Of a stretch of DNA of 64,000 bases, positions 1-16,317 are shown piece by piece. A program made the translations under genes and the position numbers. The stretch comes from Chrysogorgia sp. JL179-B06 (Eukaryota > Cnidaria > Anthozoa > Scleralcyonacea > Chrysogorgiidae), in assembly GCA_035772405.1 (NCBI GenBank), contig JAYKKM010000079.1, positions 1,007,001 to 1,071,000 on the forward strand, read 5' to 3'. Every line of letters starts with the position of its first letter. Position 1 is the first letter of the stretch. The notes beneath the pieces were generated by a model. It did not search any database. It was given only the letters and a program-made list of their open reading frames with translations, and was not told where the DNA came from.

Positions 1-211
1 CCCCAACACGTGTTTTTTTTTACATGTCAGCCCCCATGCCTGGGTTATCATTCTAGGGAGTTATGCAACCTGGCCTTATTTTTATCTGTAATATTATAGA
101 GGACAGCAAATCAAGATGGAAAGGTCTGTAATAATATAGATACTAAGTTAAACACTGAACTTTATGACTTTGTGGATGATAAAAGTCCACATGCTAAGTA
201 TATGCATCATA

Positions 212-1293
212 TTATACATTGCACTTGCCTTTTCGAGAGGTTCCACCATCTTTATTACTGTGAGTTTTTGTGTAGCCAGTTGTGCTAAAAGTTGGCTTAG
301 GTCGAGAAGTTGGCTGGACTGACGAGGGATCCTTTCTTCTTGAAGTGGGAGTGTTAGTTTGGGTTGGTGTGGTTCTTGAATCTGGTGTGTTGGTTGTAAC
401 TGGTGTGTTGGTTGAGACTGGTGTGTTGGTGGAGACTGGTGTGTTGGTGGAGACTGGTGTGTTGGTGGAGACTGGTGCATTGGTGGAGACCGGTGCATTG
501 GTGGAGACCGGTGTGTTGGTGGCGTCCGGTGTGTTGCCGTTGGTGGTCGAGACCGGTGTGTTGGTTGAGACTGGTGTGCTGGTTGAGACTGGTGTGCTGG
601 TTGAGACTGGTGTGCTGGTTGAGACTGGTGTGCTGGTTGAGACTGGTGTGCTGGTTGAGACTGGTGTGCTAGTTGAGACTGGTGTGCTGGTTGAGACTGG
701 TGTGCTGGTTGAGACCGGTGTGCTGGTTGAGACCGGTGTGTTGGTTGAAACCGGTGTGTTGGTTGAGCTTGGTGTTTCAGTTGAAATTGGCAAAACTGTG
801 GAACTTTGCTGTGGTACACATTCATAGAATGGGAAATCTCGTTTTACAGTTCTAACAGAACCTCGAGTACAATTTTTGAAACAATTCAACAGATTACCAG
901 ATCCAGTATAATTTGCAGTATAATTCAAAGCACAGAACGTGCACGTTCTTCCTAAAACATTATCTTTACAATGACATTGTCCTGTATTGTTGTTACAAAT
1001 GTTACTCAAACTTGTTTCTAGGTTACAGCTGCAGTTTTCACACTTTATTTCATTACTTTTATTTGACAGGAAGTATCCAGGTCCACAGCTAAGTGTTGGT
1101 TTTTGAGGACTTGAGCAATTGCAATCATGCTGCAAGATGGTTCTGTTACAGGAGCATTGAATACAAGTGTTATTAAAAAGGTAATAACCACTTGTGCAGT
1201 TTATTGGCAAGTCTGTACAGTTACAAGATGTGTCATTGATAGTTCTTGATGTGTTAGTTGTCGAGGAATTACTGTTACACAGGCAGTATTGTG
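212..1293 (-). CDS. Cys-rich, mucin-like extracellular protein, 3' exon (partial gene)
   Basis: One long open exon on the minus strand. It is preceded by a good acceptor (T-rich tract ending CTAG, exon from 1293) and ends with a stop at 212. The first ~135 residues are Cys-rich, with CxC and CxxC spacings (for example CSCNLETSLSNIC and GQCHCKDNVLGRTC) and many N-x-S/T sites, which looks like laminin-type EGF modules of a secreted or surface protein. The next ~135 residues are a Thr/Ser/Pro array of six-residue units (TPVSTN/TPVSTS), a typical O-glycosylated mucin-like stalk. The tail is basic and I see no membrane segment. The 5' exons, signal peptide and start are not identified; a MITE lies directly upstream. 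A GC-AG splice out of the tail near 230 is possible, so the true C-terminus is uncertain. The specific protein is not recognised. Confidence 0.6.
376..774. repeat. 18-bp coding minisatellite
   Basis: About 22 tandem 18-base units, roughly GGTGTGCTGGTTGAGACT on the plus strand, coding TPVSTS/TPVSTN on the minus strand. Copies near 410-540 and 720-770 are more diverged than the near-identical block 560-720, the usual picture of recent expansion in the middle of an array. The plus strand is also free of stops over this stretch (ETGVLV units), which is a by-product of the repeat. Confidence 0.9.
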
Positions 1294-1329
1294 CTAGAAA
1301 AAATCATAATAATATAGAAACTGAACAAA

Positions 1330-1645
1330 TAATTCCCCAACGCAACCAGGTGATAAATCAGACATATAGTTTGACGCTACTCTGGCTTTAAAAAGTTTTT
1401 TGAACGTAACTTAAAAGTTACTGTCCATGACCCAACGTTTCGACAAAAAGTTAGGGTCCCTATTTATACAACCCTCATAGAACCGATGATGACGTTATCT
1501 ATTAACAAGATGCAAATAAGCTTCTGGTAATAAACCACTGTCATCGCGATTCAATTAGCCAGGGTGTGGGCGCTATTGATATGCCAAGCCTCCAGACAAC
1601 GTCTCTGATGATACCAAGATACTGTAGTACTGAGTATGGCTGTGT
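1330..1645. mobile_element. MITE copy, same family as 22471-23022
   Basis: Starts with the terminal sequence CCAGGTGATAAATCAGACAT and GTTTGACGCTACTCTGG, continues through the shared core around GTGGGCGCTATTGATATGCC, and matches the copy inside CIAO1 intron 11. No coding capacity. It sits just upstream of the Cys-rich gene exon, so it is probably intronic there. Confidence 0.75.
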
Positions 1646-1654
1646 TTAACTCTA

Positions 1655-1770
1655 TATGCCTCAGGCAATGATCATCCCCCTAATTTCCCTAATAATATCA
1701 ATGGTTAAGCAATTGTGTACGTAATGAGAATAAAGGAAATGATCATCAAAGATAAACTGATTTTAAAACA
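1655..1770 (-). repeat. Dispersed repeat (GGTTAACCATTGATATTATT family)
   Basis: Reverse-strand copy of a ~90-base repeat with the core GGTTAACCATTGATATTATT and flanking GATCATTTCCTTTATTCTC. Other copies lie near 27400-27485 (+), 30957-31030 (-), 32219-32345 (+) and 58968-59012 (+). No coding capacity seen. Confidence 0.7.
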
Positions 1771-4700
1771 ACTTCTTCCAACTAGTACTATAAGAAATAT
1801 TAAATATAGGGTGTAAGATTTTTAACACACCCTCCTCAATTATTATTTAGGCCAAATAAAAAAATTGTGTGGTTCTGGTTACCCGACTGACCCTAGCTCA
1901 GCTCGGCCGACCCTGTAAATTTTGTGACATATTTGTGATATATTATAGCTATAAAAAAGGTAGGTTTTATAGCTTTTACATAGACTTTAATGATAAAATA
2001 AGTTTTACCCTGGTAAAATCGTAAAATAAGATCACTACGTGAACTAGGCCGTCATTCTTGCACAACAATATAATGGAACAAGATGACGGCCTGCGTGGCA
2101 AAAAAATTTTCAAGATGTAACCGGAACCACATAATTTTTTTTACTTGGCCTTACAATACGTTGCTTTGGTTTATGTACATGACGCACTGGAATGAATACA
2201 ATATCTTAATTGGACAGCATAGCTTTATTTATTTTTTTGAAATTCTTGACAGTATTATTATATCCTCCTGGGAGTCCAGCTTTGACTGGCTTTAACGTTA
2301 AACGTCCAAAACCCATGTTGACTTATGTAGTTGCGGCATGCCTAGAGGGGGGGGGGGGGGGGGGGGGGTAGCTAGGGCAACTGCCCCAGGGCTTGGGACA
2401 AGGGGCCCGAAATGATAACCATCATGTAAATCCTACACACAGAATGAAACTTCTACGGCGTTTAGGGGCCTGTGAAAGACCATAACCCCACCTTCCCCTG
2501 GGCCTATTTTGACTCTCAGCGGCCTAACGCTTCCCCCCAATAATTTGCGAAAAATTTGGGAGTCTGACAACATGATTTTCTGTAGAATTTTTACTGTAGT
2601 ATCTGACAGCCATTCATGACCCTGCACATAAATTGTTGTTGCTAGATCAATTGCCAGATATCAGCGATAAAAACCATAAAATTAAATAAATTTTAAAAAT
2701 TAAAGATCAATTTTCCATCAGTTGAAACTTGCTGGAAATTAGTCTCTCGGAAGGCAGGAAATCCTATTTCAGAAACCCTATAAAATTTAAAACAAACAAT
2801 TTCCAGATGTTTGAGGCACATTTCCAGATCGATAATTCCAAATGGCTTCGTATCTGCCATTTTTGGATCACTACCCGATGACATCACTGATAACCCTCTC
2901 GGCGGGCGGTGGAAGCCCGCGCCTGAGTGGAAGTCCGATTTTCTCAGGCGATTAGAAGATCCGAATACAATAAGATTAGCAAGATAAACGTCAAAGTCAA
3001 AAGTGAAAGATGTTGTGTCACGCATGGCACCGTGTTTATCTCATATTAAATAAACAGGATTACAGAAATATTCGATAACAATGCACTGTGAGATGTCTTC
3101 AAAGATTCCGACTGGCAAATGTCGCAATTAAGCAACATATTTTCTCGGCATAGCTCTTTTCTTCGCTCTATAGTTGGGTGCGAAACCGATAGAGGAAACG
3201 GGTTGCTCGCAGTATAGGGAGTAGGTTTCCGACAGACAGCGTGGATTCAACTTCCTAATCCGGTCTTGGTGATTGCAATATCGATCCATATTGAATAGCT
3301 TCGATGAAATTGTTTCGAACCCTAGAGTTTTATCTATATTAATACACATAGCAACATTTAGCGCGACCACATTAATATTAAGTTGAACAAAAAAGATACA
3401 CGGCAATATCTCTCAAAGGAAAAGCGAATAGATTGTGTGTGTAATAAGGAAATGTAAAAGTTGGCATTCTGTCCAAACAAACAAAATGCTCTTTTGCGTT
3501 ACAGCTGTTGAAATAATGAAATTATGAAGTTTCTTTGATTATTTACCAAGGTCATTTTGGTTGTCTTTAGGGAAATCACAAGAGTTTACCGCGAGATATT
3601 TTGATAAGTTGAAGTGCTGTAGAGTTAATAATATTTAACATGACTTACTTGATGTGTTAATGGAAATGGTTTGGCAGGTATTGTGCCATAGGACAATAAC
3701 GAGACATAACAAATGAATCGAGCTGCTGCCACCAAGCCAAGAATTCCACGAAGATATGAACCATGTCAGAAATGATGTCCTCATAGTGTATAATCTCTTC
3801 ACAATCGTTTAACTAACTTGATTGGCTTTTCGAGTTCTTGATTGAGACATGTGGAAGTCACTATCGCCCTGTTTCTCTTTGTACCCAACGAACACACTGT
3901 ACCGTGATGGCTTCAAAACCAATATTAATAATTCATTATAGTATATATTTCCATGTTGAAAAGTCGATGGTAAACAAAGCCATGCGTCCAGGCCTTTACG
4001 GCACTTCAAAATTAATTAATATTCGATATTGCGTATCACTAACGTATTGAGCTAGTGGATATATCCCATGTATACAGTATATCCCATAATATTGCCCTTT
4101 CTGAGGGATGTTTAGTAAAAATGTATATGAAATGAAATATACCACCAATGTCACAATATTTGTTTACAATTGGTCGAGTTACCATGGTAATGGAGTTTCC
4201 GCTGACCGGTATGTTTGCGCAGGCAGGATTTTGTAGTCAGGTGGTTGTCAGGTGGTTAACTGCTGTGATGGTAGCATACAATGGAGTTGCATTTTTGTGT
4301 CTACTGCGCGCAGTATCGCACCAGTGTAACCTTGCTTTTGGTAAACTACCTAACAAACGAACAAGTATACGCAAGGTGACGAAAGTTGGCCGAAAGCTTT
4401 TGCTTTTGTGGGCTTCTCGGTCCGAGGGCATACTCCCCCGAAATATTTTTTGATTTTTTTTCACTCACTCAAACGCGATTTCCTGCATTTTGAGGTCATT
4501 TTTATACCTCGTCAATATCTGAGTATCTGACTAGCTAGTTTCTGGAAACGATTAGTTGCACATGGCTGAAGTGGTCTTGAAACTTGTGTACGAGCAAGTG
4601 CCACCAGCCCGCGCAATTAGTTTTTGAAATCTATATGCTTCGAGGTTAATTCTGGTGCAATCTGAGGCATCAGAAGTATAATCGCTTCTTTGATTTTCTA

Positions 4701-7700
4701 GCTCGAATTGCAGCGAAGAAAATATACCAGGTCGGATATTAAGATATAAAGATATTAAGATATTGTAAGATAAAATTATTTATTATATATTAAGATATTA
4801 AGATATAAAGATCGGATATTCCTCTGCGCCATACGTCTGTCTCAACTGACAGCAGAAAACTCGTGCTTTGACGTCGCATTCTTAGGGGCTCGGCCCCTTG
4901 CTTTCGGAGAATAGGGGGCGCCACCCCCCTGCTTCCTACGGCCATGCTTTTGTCCACAGTGCGGTCGAACAACACTTAATACTAATCCCCAATATATTGA
5001 AATGTCCAAGAAACCTAAGTGGAGGAGAGAGCCCCTTGTACATGAGCTTGTACAGGTGACTGACGTTTCGACGACCTCAGCGGCGGTCATCTTCAGAGTC
5101 AATAGTCTTTCTCAAGACTATAACAACCTGGATGATCAACTTCACGCATCTAATGATACTCCTAGGTTCAAACCATTTACGTTAATGAAAATATTTATAT
5201 TATATATTGCTTCCGATCATACACGAGCTCTGATTGGCCCATACATCCTCCTCCGCAAGCAATTATATGTCTTCCTTAGTTGCAATGTTTTGGCCGAACT
5301 CTTTGTGTTTCTGGCTTGCCGAGGAACCCCTATATAGTCATGCACACTCGCGATTTTCCTTCCTTGGTCTGCACGCAGAATTGCTCGGCTCGATCGAGCG
5401 CAAAATAAGAAGACGCATATTTTACGCATATCTTACTCTGGTGAAGGGCTCCGCTTGACACGTCAGTATTTCGTCTTGACAGTTTACCACCTTTTCACTT
5501 TGCTATATATCCAAAACACTGTCTACGCAGCACTCTACTTTTATAGCCAATAATATTGGTAACACGTAGAACTAAACGGTAGTGATTCGAGTGTGACGGA
5601 GAATGGTGATGCCAAACCATATATTTCTTTACAAATTACTCCTGTGTTCAACAGTAACTTGGAAAAAATACCGAAAAACAGAACCTTGAGTGCAGCCATG
5701 GTGTGCAAGAGGTGGGGTTGGCGCAGGAATTATTTTAAGGAATTTTTATCACTGCACAAAGAGCTGAAAAAGGCATAAAATCTAACTTCAGTAGCACGCT
5801 AAGCAGCGATGGAGCACTGAGTAACTCGGTAGCTCGTCAGTAATCAACTAGTCATATAGTCATTACATTCGCATTTTCAAAATAACAATGGTTAAACAAT
5901 TAGCACACGGGCACAGACGCATCGACCTGAGAGAAGCCTCAAGCATGTTATGTTGGCTAAATAGTAAGAACACTAGCGTTTGGTTTATTAGGGCAGTAGG
6001 GCCTGCTATAGTAGCTATACTCATGTATCTTGAAAGTTGAAATGCCAGAAATGGTTTTAGTTAGCTTCTGGTCTGTAAGGGCATAAGGCTGTTAGTTAAC
6101 GGTACGCTTAACGTTATCAGAAGATAGTGGACCAGGGTCCTTTAACTTATCGTCTTACAGTATTTGTGTATTTGCTAATTAAAATTTTGATATTAAATAG
6201 TGTATGTTGGAATGTAGTATGTACTGTGCCTTTGAACATAATTTATCATGCAATCCTTTCACGAATAACACCCATTCTTAAATATTAAAGAAAATGTATC
6301 ACTGCACAAAATTGCGTTTATCACTGCACAAATCTCATTTATCACTGCACAAATTGGTTATCACTGCACGTTAAAATAATCCCTGGGTTGGCGTGGCCAC
6401 TGCCCCGGCTAGGGTCAAAATATACACATATAGAATGAAGCTTTCTAGGGCATTTAGGGGGGGGGGGGGGTGTGAAAGACCATAACCCCACCTTTACTTT
6501 GGCCTATCTTGACTCTCAGCGGCCCTGCTGGGCTCGAGCACAGGCTCGAGTGACACTGGGACCGTTTTAAAAACGCTGTCAAAAATTGATCGTTTTAAAA
6601 ACGTTGTCAAAAGTGGATCGTTTAATACTTGAAAACGCTCCAGTTTATGTCTCCATGTAAACACCCAAACCGGATATTGAAAATGACCTTTGTCACTTTG
6701 ACATATAAATTTTAATATTCATATTACTCGATGATTTGTGTCATGGAAAAAAACATATATCACACTGTTTCTTATAAATATTGGTGTGTAAACGCCACTT
6801 ATGAAAGCGTCCCGTAGTTGGGAACTGTATCCGTAAACTTGAGAGAAATAGGAAAATTTTTGCATCATTTTAAAACATCTCGAAGATAGCGCAATTCTGC
6901 TTTTGTGCTGCGCGCTTTGGTTTGTCCGCACGTTTAAAGTTGTTGTTTTTTAAAAAAGTCCACATCATTCTCACTTCATCATGAGGCCATTTTGGAGAAA
7001 ACTTGTATTATTTGCGATTTTATTTTCCTCCAACAATGGCTACCAAAAGGTCTCTTTTCTGCATCTCGAGGATTGATTGCAAACCAGTTGCGTTCACAAA
7101 ACTTCACACTACCTGAGCCTGTCCCAGGCCTAGGTCAAGCCGTGCACACTAGCGAAATCTAGGGTCAGACCAAGCCGAGGGCTAGCCCAGGTCAGGCCAA
7201 GGCCACGTAAAACCTGTTAACACTATCAGGGTGGGATCGAGCAAATACGTGTAAAATTCTGTCACTTTTAGACGTCCAAACATTTGCCAAAAGTAAACGG
7301 GGTTAACCTTAACTTTTTGTCGATTTGTCGACCATTTTTAAACTGTCAAAATAAGCTTAAAATATGAATATACACCCAATATAATATATGTGATACGCGT
7401 TGTGCAAATATTTCCTTGGATATGCATATTACCATGGTGATACATCTCGACTCGTGGCGTCATGACAAGCTTGACGTGCGCCGAAATTCCTTACTAGCCT
7501 AATCTCTGTATTTTGAAAACAATATTCTCACGAATAGAGGTGTCAATGGCGAAACAATACGTCTAAACGCGCAATTAGTTTTCCAATAATTAACCAGGCC
7601 ATAACACGTGACGTCATGGCTTTGTCATGGCCATCAATCACGAGTGGTTTGCTACAAGAGTGACAGTGTGACAAGGGATAGCGTTGTTCTTGTCGCCGGA

Positions 7701-7927
7701 ATTGACTAGTATTTAACCATAGCACCCAATGAACCATAGCGTCTTTTGCTTCCCTTTTTGATAAACTGTTTCGGGGAAATATCCCATAGTTGAATTCTAC
7801 GGAACAAGAGATACCAAAGATCGTCGGCGGTGAATAAAATCTGGAATTGAAATACGCGGAAGGTTTGTAGGCGCAAGGGCGCCATTGGTCGCGTTTTCGA
7901 AGCAAATTAAGGAAGGTTCTAATTTGG
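1771..7927. other. Gene-free stretch, repeats upstream of PBX
   Basis: I find no exon set with protein-like sequence in these 6.2 kb. It holds a 22-base G run (2347-2368); a repeat at about 2390-2530 that recurs at 6380-6530 (shared AAAGACCATAACCCCACC and GACTCTCAGCGGCC); a ~440-base repeat at 4505-4945 that recurs at 16488-16793; a foldback-MITE fragment at 4985-5170; a second MITE fragment at 5430-5530; and four short repeats of TATCACTGCACAAA near 6295-6370. The last ~500 bases are the likely PBX promoter, but I cannot assign individual sites. Confidence 0.6.
4505..4945. repeat. Interspersed repeat, copy 1
   Basis: Matches 16488-16793 over several blocks: ACGAGCAAGTGCCACC, AATCTATATGCTT.GAGGTTA, GATCGGATATT.CTCTGC, GCAGCAGAAAACT.GTGCTT and a C/G-rich end before TTCCTAC.GCCAT. 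It contains a short internal expansion of AAGATATTAAGAT units (about 4735-4812). Class unknown; no terminal inverted repeat or coding sequence recognised. Confidence 0.6.
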
Positions 7928-12796
<4,869 letters not shown>

Positions 12797-13945
12797 ACTT
12801 GAACCAGTGCAAACCCAAAAGTGTTTATAGATGATACCAAAGTAAAAATATAATGAAAGTATTTTCATTAATTTGATGCTAAAGAAGATTTATCTAAATT
12901 TTGTCATAATTATTGTATATCCCACAAATGAAGCAAAGTATTGATTAACCTCAGATCTTTTAGTAAATAATTGTAGAGAAACTGAAATAAAATATGATTG
13001 TTTTTTATTGTCTTGGTAGTTTGAAGTTTCACCATTGTTAATCAGTAAAAGCAATCATGACTCATGAGCAATGAAAAGTGAAGTTTATGCATTAATAAAG
13101 TCATTCATTGCTTTTAACTGCAACAAGCTAAGGTAGATCTGAAGAAAATTACTTTTTACATTCATTTGGTAAATGAATGTGAAGGTACTACCATAGCCTA
13201 GAATTCCGACAACTTATTTCAAAACCAATTTTGTTTTTATTTTAGAAAGCCTACTAACTGAGTGAGCTAACAAGGTGTATGTTCATTTAGTATTTGACAA
13301 GGAACTAAAAGTAAAACACTCATAGGTTGCTTAGTACACTTGTCTTGCTTGCAGTTTGTCAATACCAATTTCATAGTGTTCTTGTGGAAAGAACAATACT
13401 GTATCTCCCTCATGAGATACTGTCTTGCCATTCAAACATAAAATTCATACCTTTGTACCACCATGTATTTGTACTATTGTTTTCTTCTTTGTGTACCACA
13501 CACAACATCAGACACATCAAGAACAAAAACCATAACCCAAATAAAAACTAGTCCTAACCCTGAAATAAAGGAATACTAACCCTACTTTTAAACTAAAGAT
13601 TTCAATGATGTAATAGTCTGCGTCCAGTACACAAAGTAGCAGCCAAACATATGACCTTGTAGTGCTAACATTCATGAAAAGCAGGTACAATATTAGGGTT
13701 AAATTTAAAAATGCACTTTATTTCGTTTGCCAGCAAAGGGAAATGGTTGGTTTACAAGGTTCCACATACCACACATATTGTAGTATGTGACAAAAAATGG
13801 GCATTCATAAAAATATGAAAATAATACTACGGTAATAATAATTTGAAAGCACATTTTCTTGTATAGTTCTCATAATATTAGTTCATTGCCCCAAAAAATG
13901 GCCAAGTTATAAAGTTATTTTCAAGCTTCTCATAGGATATCTAAT
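12797..13945. other. PBX/cytochrome c convergent intergenic region
   Basis: PBX ends at 12796 and cytochrome c (minus) ends at 13946. The stretch holds the PBX poly(A) signal (AATAAA near 12986), a minus-strand AATAAA near 13716-13721 that could serve cytochrome c, and a repeat at about 13480-13690 related to copies at 20250-20460 and 28915-29045 (core around CATAACC.AAATAAAAACTA and ATTTCAATGAT). No coding exon seen. Confidence 0.6.
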
Positions 13946-16306
13946 TTATGGCTTGGTGGATTCCTCCAAATATGCAATTAAATCTAGAAAGGAAGTGAAA
14001 TAAAATTGTTTATTGATTTACCTTGATAGTGTAAACTAAATTTGAAGAAGCAATGCGAGGTTTGTAGATCAATATATTTATATATCTGAGTCTTGGTAAC
14101 TCCATGGGTTTGATTCCTGTCTGGGAGTTAGAATTAGTTTCTTGCTGGCTGAATAATGAAAGAAGCGAGAAACAGGTTGCTCACACTAGGGGGCCTGGGG
14201 GCTAGGCGCATGTATACACGGACATGCACCTGACAGTTAGCATAATTTGCTTTTGCCGCCTAAAGACAATAGTAGCCCTCCCACCACACCCATGTAGTAT
14301 AGTAGGTTATGTGAAAGTTGATATTAGAAAACTGTAGTAGGTTACATGTTAATTATTGTTCAATAAAGGCACTGGTATTTGCGGTGGCAGACGAACCGGC
14401 AACCTAGTGTGAGAAACATTATTTTTCTGAGGATTTGAGCTTGACGATCATCCAATTCTAGTTACGATTTTATTTTTTTTCCTAAATTCTAGGAAACTAC
14501 AGCAGCAACAGTTACTGCAGAATCATATCACATGGCAGTGCCACATACATGTAGGCCACCAAGGCACTGCCTTAGGGGGAGCTCGGTTGGCGTGTGCTGT
14601 TAGGGCGCTGCCACTCACTGCTAAGTCGAGCCTGGTCGGACGGGCTTAGTACTTGGATGGGAGACAATCTGGGAAATAACCTCATGTGAGTAGAGTTGTT
14701 AGTTGATCTCGCCCGTGCTTCGAGGGTTTTCCTCCCTCAGTAAAATCAACTATTAGATCTTAGCAGTGCTCCGTGGTCAGACATGGGTGGTATGGTGGCA
14801 CCTTTGACATTTGATTTGGCCATGTACAAGCTAAACATTTTAAAAGTCGCATGTCTGTTAAAGACTTTAACTAACTATTGGTAGTGCCTACCAAACAAAA
14901 ACAACAGTCCTTGAAACTTATGCTCCCTGAGATAGGTGAGAATACAAAATCGAAAAATAACTGCAGATTTAACCCTTTTCAATCCCAGTCTCGGTAGATT
15001 TGTCGAGACTGGGATTCATTCACCTATTTATCATTGAAATATATTCAACAGGAATAGTAGACCATAGCAAACCTCAAACAATTTCTTGCAACCCTCAGAT
15101 CAGTGCCTTACTTATCAGACATTAGTCCAACAAAAAGAAAGAAAGTAAAATCTGAAATCTACATTCTACCTACCAGCACGTTCAGCCTTTTTCTTTATAC
15201 CAGCGAATACCATTTTTGTTCCTGAGTAGAAAATAAGTTTCAAGTTATTGTATTTGCTTAACTACTTTTACGATTGATATTATTAATTTATTTATTAACA
15301 ATATTAGATTGTGAGTCATAAAAATCAAGAGCTACCGGTAATAATAATGTAATTTTCTAGCAGGAAGTAACTTATGTTGGTGATTTTAATAATTAAGAAA
15401 TCATTTATTAACCTACCAGGGATATATTTCTTGGGATCTTGTAAGTATACCCATAATGTTGGCCATCCCCAAGTTATTCCCTTACTCTGATTAGCTTGTG
15501 TATAAGAAAAATTCACTGCTTGTCCAGTTTTTCGACCAAACAATCCATTGAGGTTAGGTCCAGTTTTATGTTGTCCACCCTGAGTTTCAAAAAACATTTA
15601 GCAGTTGGGAGAACCACACTACGTAAACATTATTTGCCAGAGGTCTCAAAAATGACCCAAGGCTGTGTAGTTGCATGTTCTGGATACAGCAGTACTTTGA
15701 ATCAATATACTTTTCCTCATACTGTACGTAGAACACATCTTCCAGTTCACATGGTTTGTGAATTTAAATACCATATTTCCTCTACTAAACGCCCTGGCAT
15801 TTATACTAAACGCCCCGGCGTTTATTAAATTTTGAAACAATTTGATGCTGTGTTTATTAGAGGGGGATGGCTAGTATAAACTGAGTTGTTTACGTCACTT
15901 TGACAATGAAGCCAGTCCACATCTGGAGGAAGAAATTAAAAAGATTCCTTGTTTGGTTCCACATAAAAATAAATGTCAATTTTAGCATCCTTTTTCTTGC
16001 ACTTTCTGTATTTTTTCTAACAAACACCGCTCTCACTGATGTGTGCGGCATTTATTAGAGGGAGGTGTTTATTAGAGCGAGGCATTTATTGGCATTGTAC
16101 CTGAGAAGGGGGAGGCGTTTATTTGAGGCTAGGCATTTATTAGAGGAAATGTGGTACATTTTTTGGAATGAATGAACCACATCTGGATCAAGTGTAACAG
16201 TGCAATTGCTTACCTTATTTACAGTATGACACTGTGAACATTTTTGTTTAAAAACCTTTGCACCTTTAGCTGCATCGCCAGAATCTGGTACCTGCTCTTT
16301 ACCCAT
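13946..16306 (-). CDS. CYCS: Cytochrome c (mitochondrial electron carrier)
   Basis: Four coding exons on the minus strand: 16306-16214, 15579-15417, 15221-15174, 13983-13946, joining to 113 residues. Cytochrome c carries electrons from complex III to complex IV in the intermembrane space. The haem site CSQCH is at residues 23-27, [20 protein letters not shown] follows, and the axial Met is residue 89 in [17 protein letters not shown]. The last exon ([12 protein letters not shown]) was found only by looking 1.2 kb beyond exon 3; its acceptor CTTTCTAG and phase fit exactly. The ATG is preceded by acceptor TTTCTTTAG (exon from 16317), so a non-coding leader exon is expected; a good donor for it lies at 17938, next to the CIAO1 start. 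Oddity: [12 protein letters not shown] replaces the acidic EE..LMEYLENP-type segment common in the family. Introns hold a MITE and a 5S-derived SINE. Confidence 0.93.
14085..14465 (+). mobile_element. tRNA-headed SINE fragments (cytochrome c intron 3)
   Basis: A B-box-like stretch GGGTTTGATTCCTGTCTGGG at about 14106, and at 14420-14460 the conserved tail TTTGAGCTTGACGATCATCC shared with copies near 25765 (-), 42530 (+) and 58075 (-). Between them, AGAAACAGGTTGCTCACACT at ~14170 is opposed by the complementary CAACCTAGTGTGAG at ~14400, so a second palindromic insertion may lie inside. Confidence 0.5.
14560..14800 (+). mobile_element. 5S rRNA-derived SINE (or 5S pseudogene)
   Basis: Positions 14620-14681 match the 3' half of eukaryotic 5S rRNA, with the internal promoter parts GCTAAG (box A region) and TTAGTACTTGGATGGGAGAC (box C), followed by CTGGGAA. 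The 5' half of a 5S gene is not recognisable and the acceptor stem is absent, so this is not an intact 5S gene. The sequence after it (TTGATCTCGCCCGTGCTTCG onward) is not 5S and may be the SINE body. Confidence 0.75.
15764..16160. mobile_element. Palindromic repeat in cytochrome c intron 1
   Basis: Left end TACCATATTTCCTCTACTAA, right end TTATTAGAGGAAATGTGGTA in inverted orientation, with internal re-use of the motif (AACGCC..GGCATTTAT, GGAGGCGTTTATT). This is a foldback MITE-like element lying between exons 1 and 2 of cytochrome c. Confidence 0.75.
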
Positions 16307-16317
16307 CTTTTAGGGAA

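Noticed and set aside
282..827. Plus-strand frame rich in ETGVLV units
   Set aside because: Antisense of the TPVST array; the minus strand has the Cys-rich domain and a splice acceptor, the plus strand has neither.
2347..2368. Poly-G run as a regulatory or telomere-like feature
   Set aside because: G and C runs of this kind recur at 6459, 16414, 40657, 41496 and 44830 at repeat borders; nothing else suggests a function, and run length may be a sequencing artefact.
14620..14681. Functional 5S rRNA gene
   Set aside because: The 5' half and closing stem are missing and box A is altered.
14730..14765. Minus-strand AG followed by a frame reading DLIVDF, first taken as cytochrome c exon 4
   Set aside because: It lies in the 5S-SINE body and then loses similarity; 13983-13946 gives the full [12 protein letters not shown] end with the right phase.
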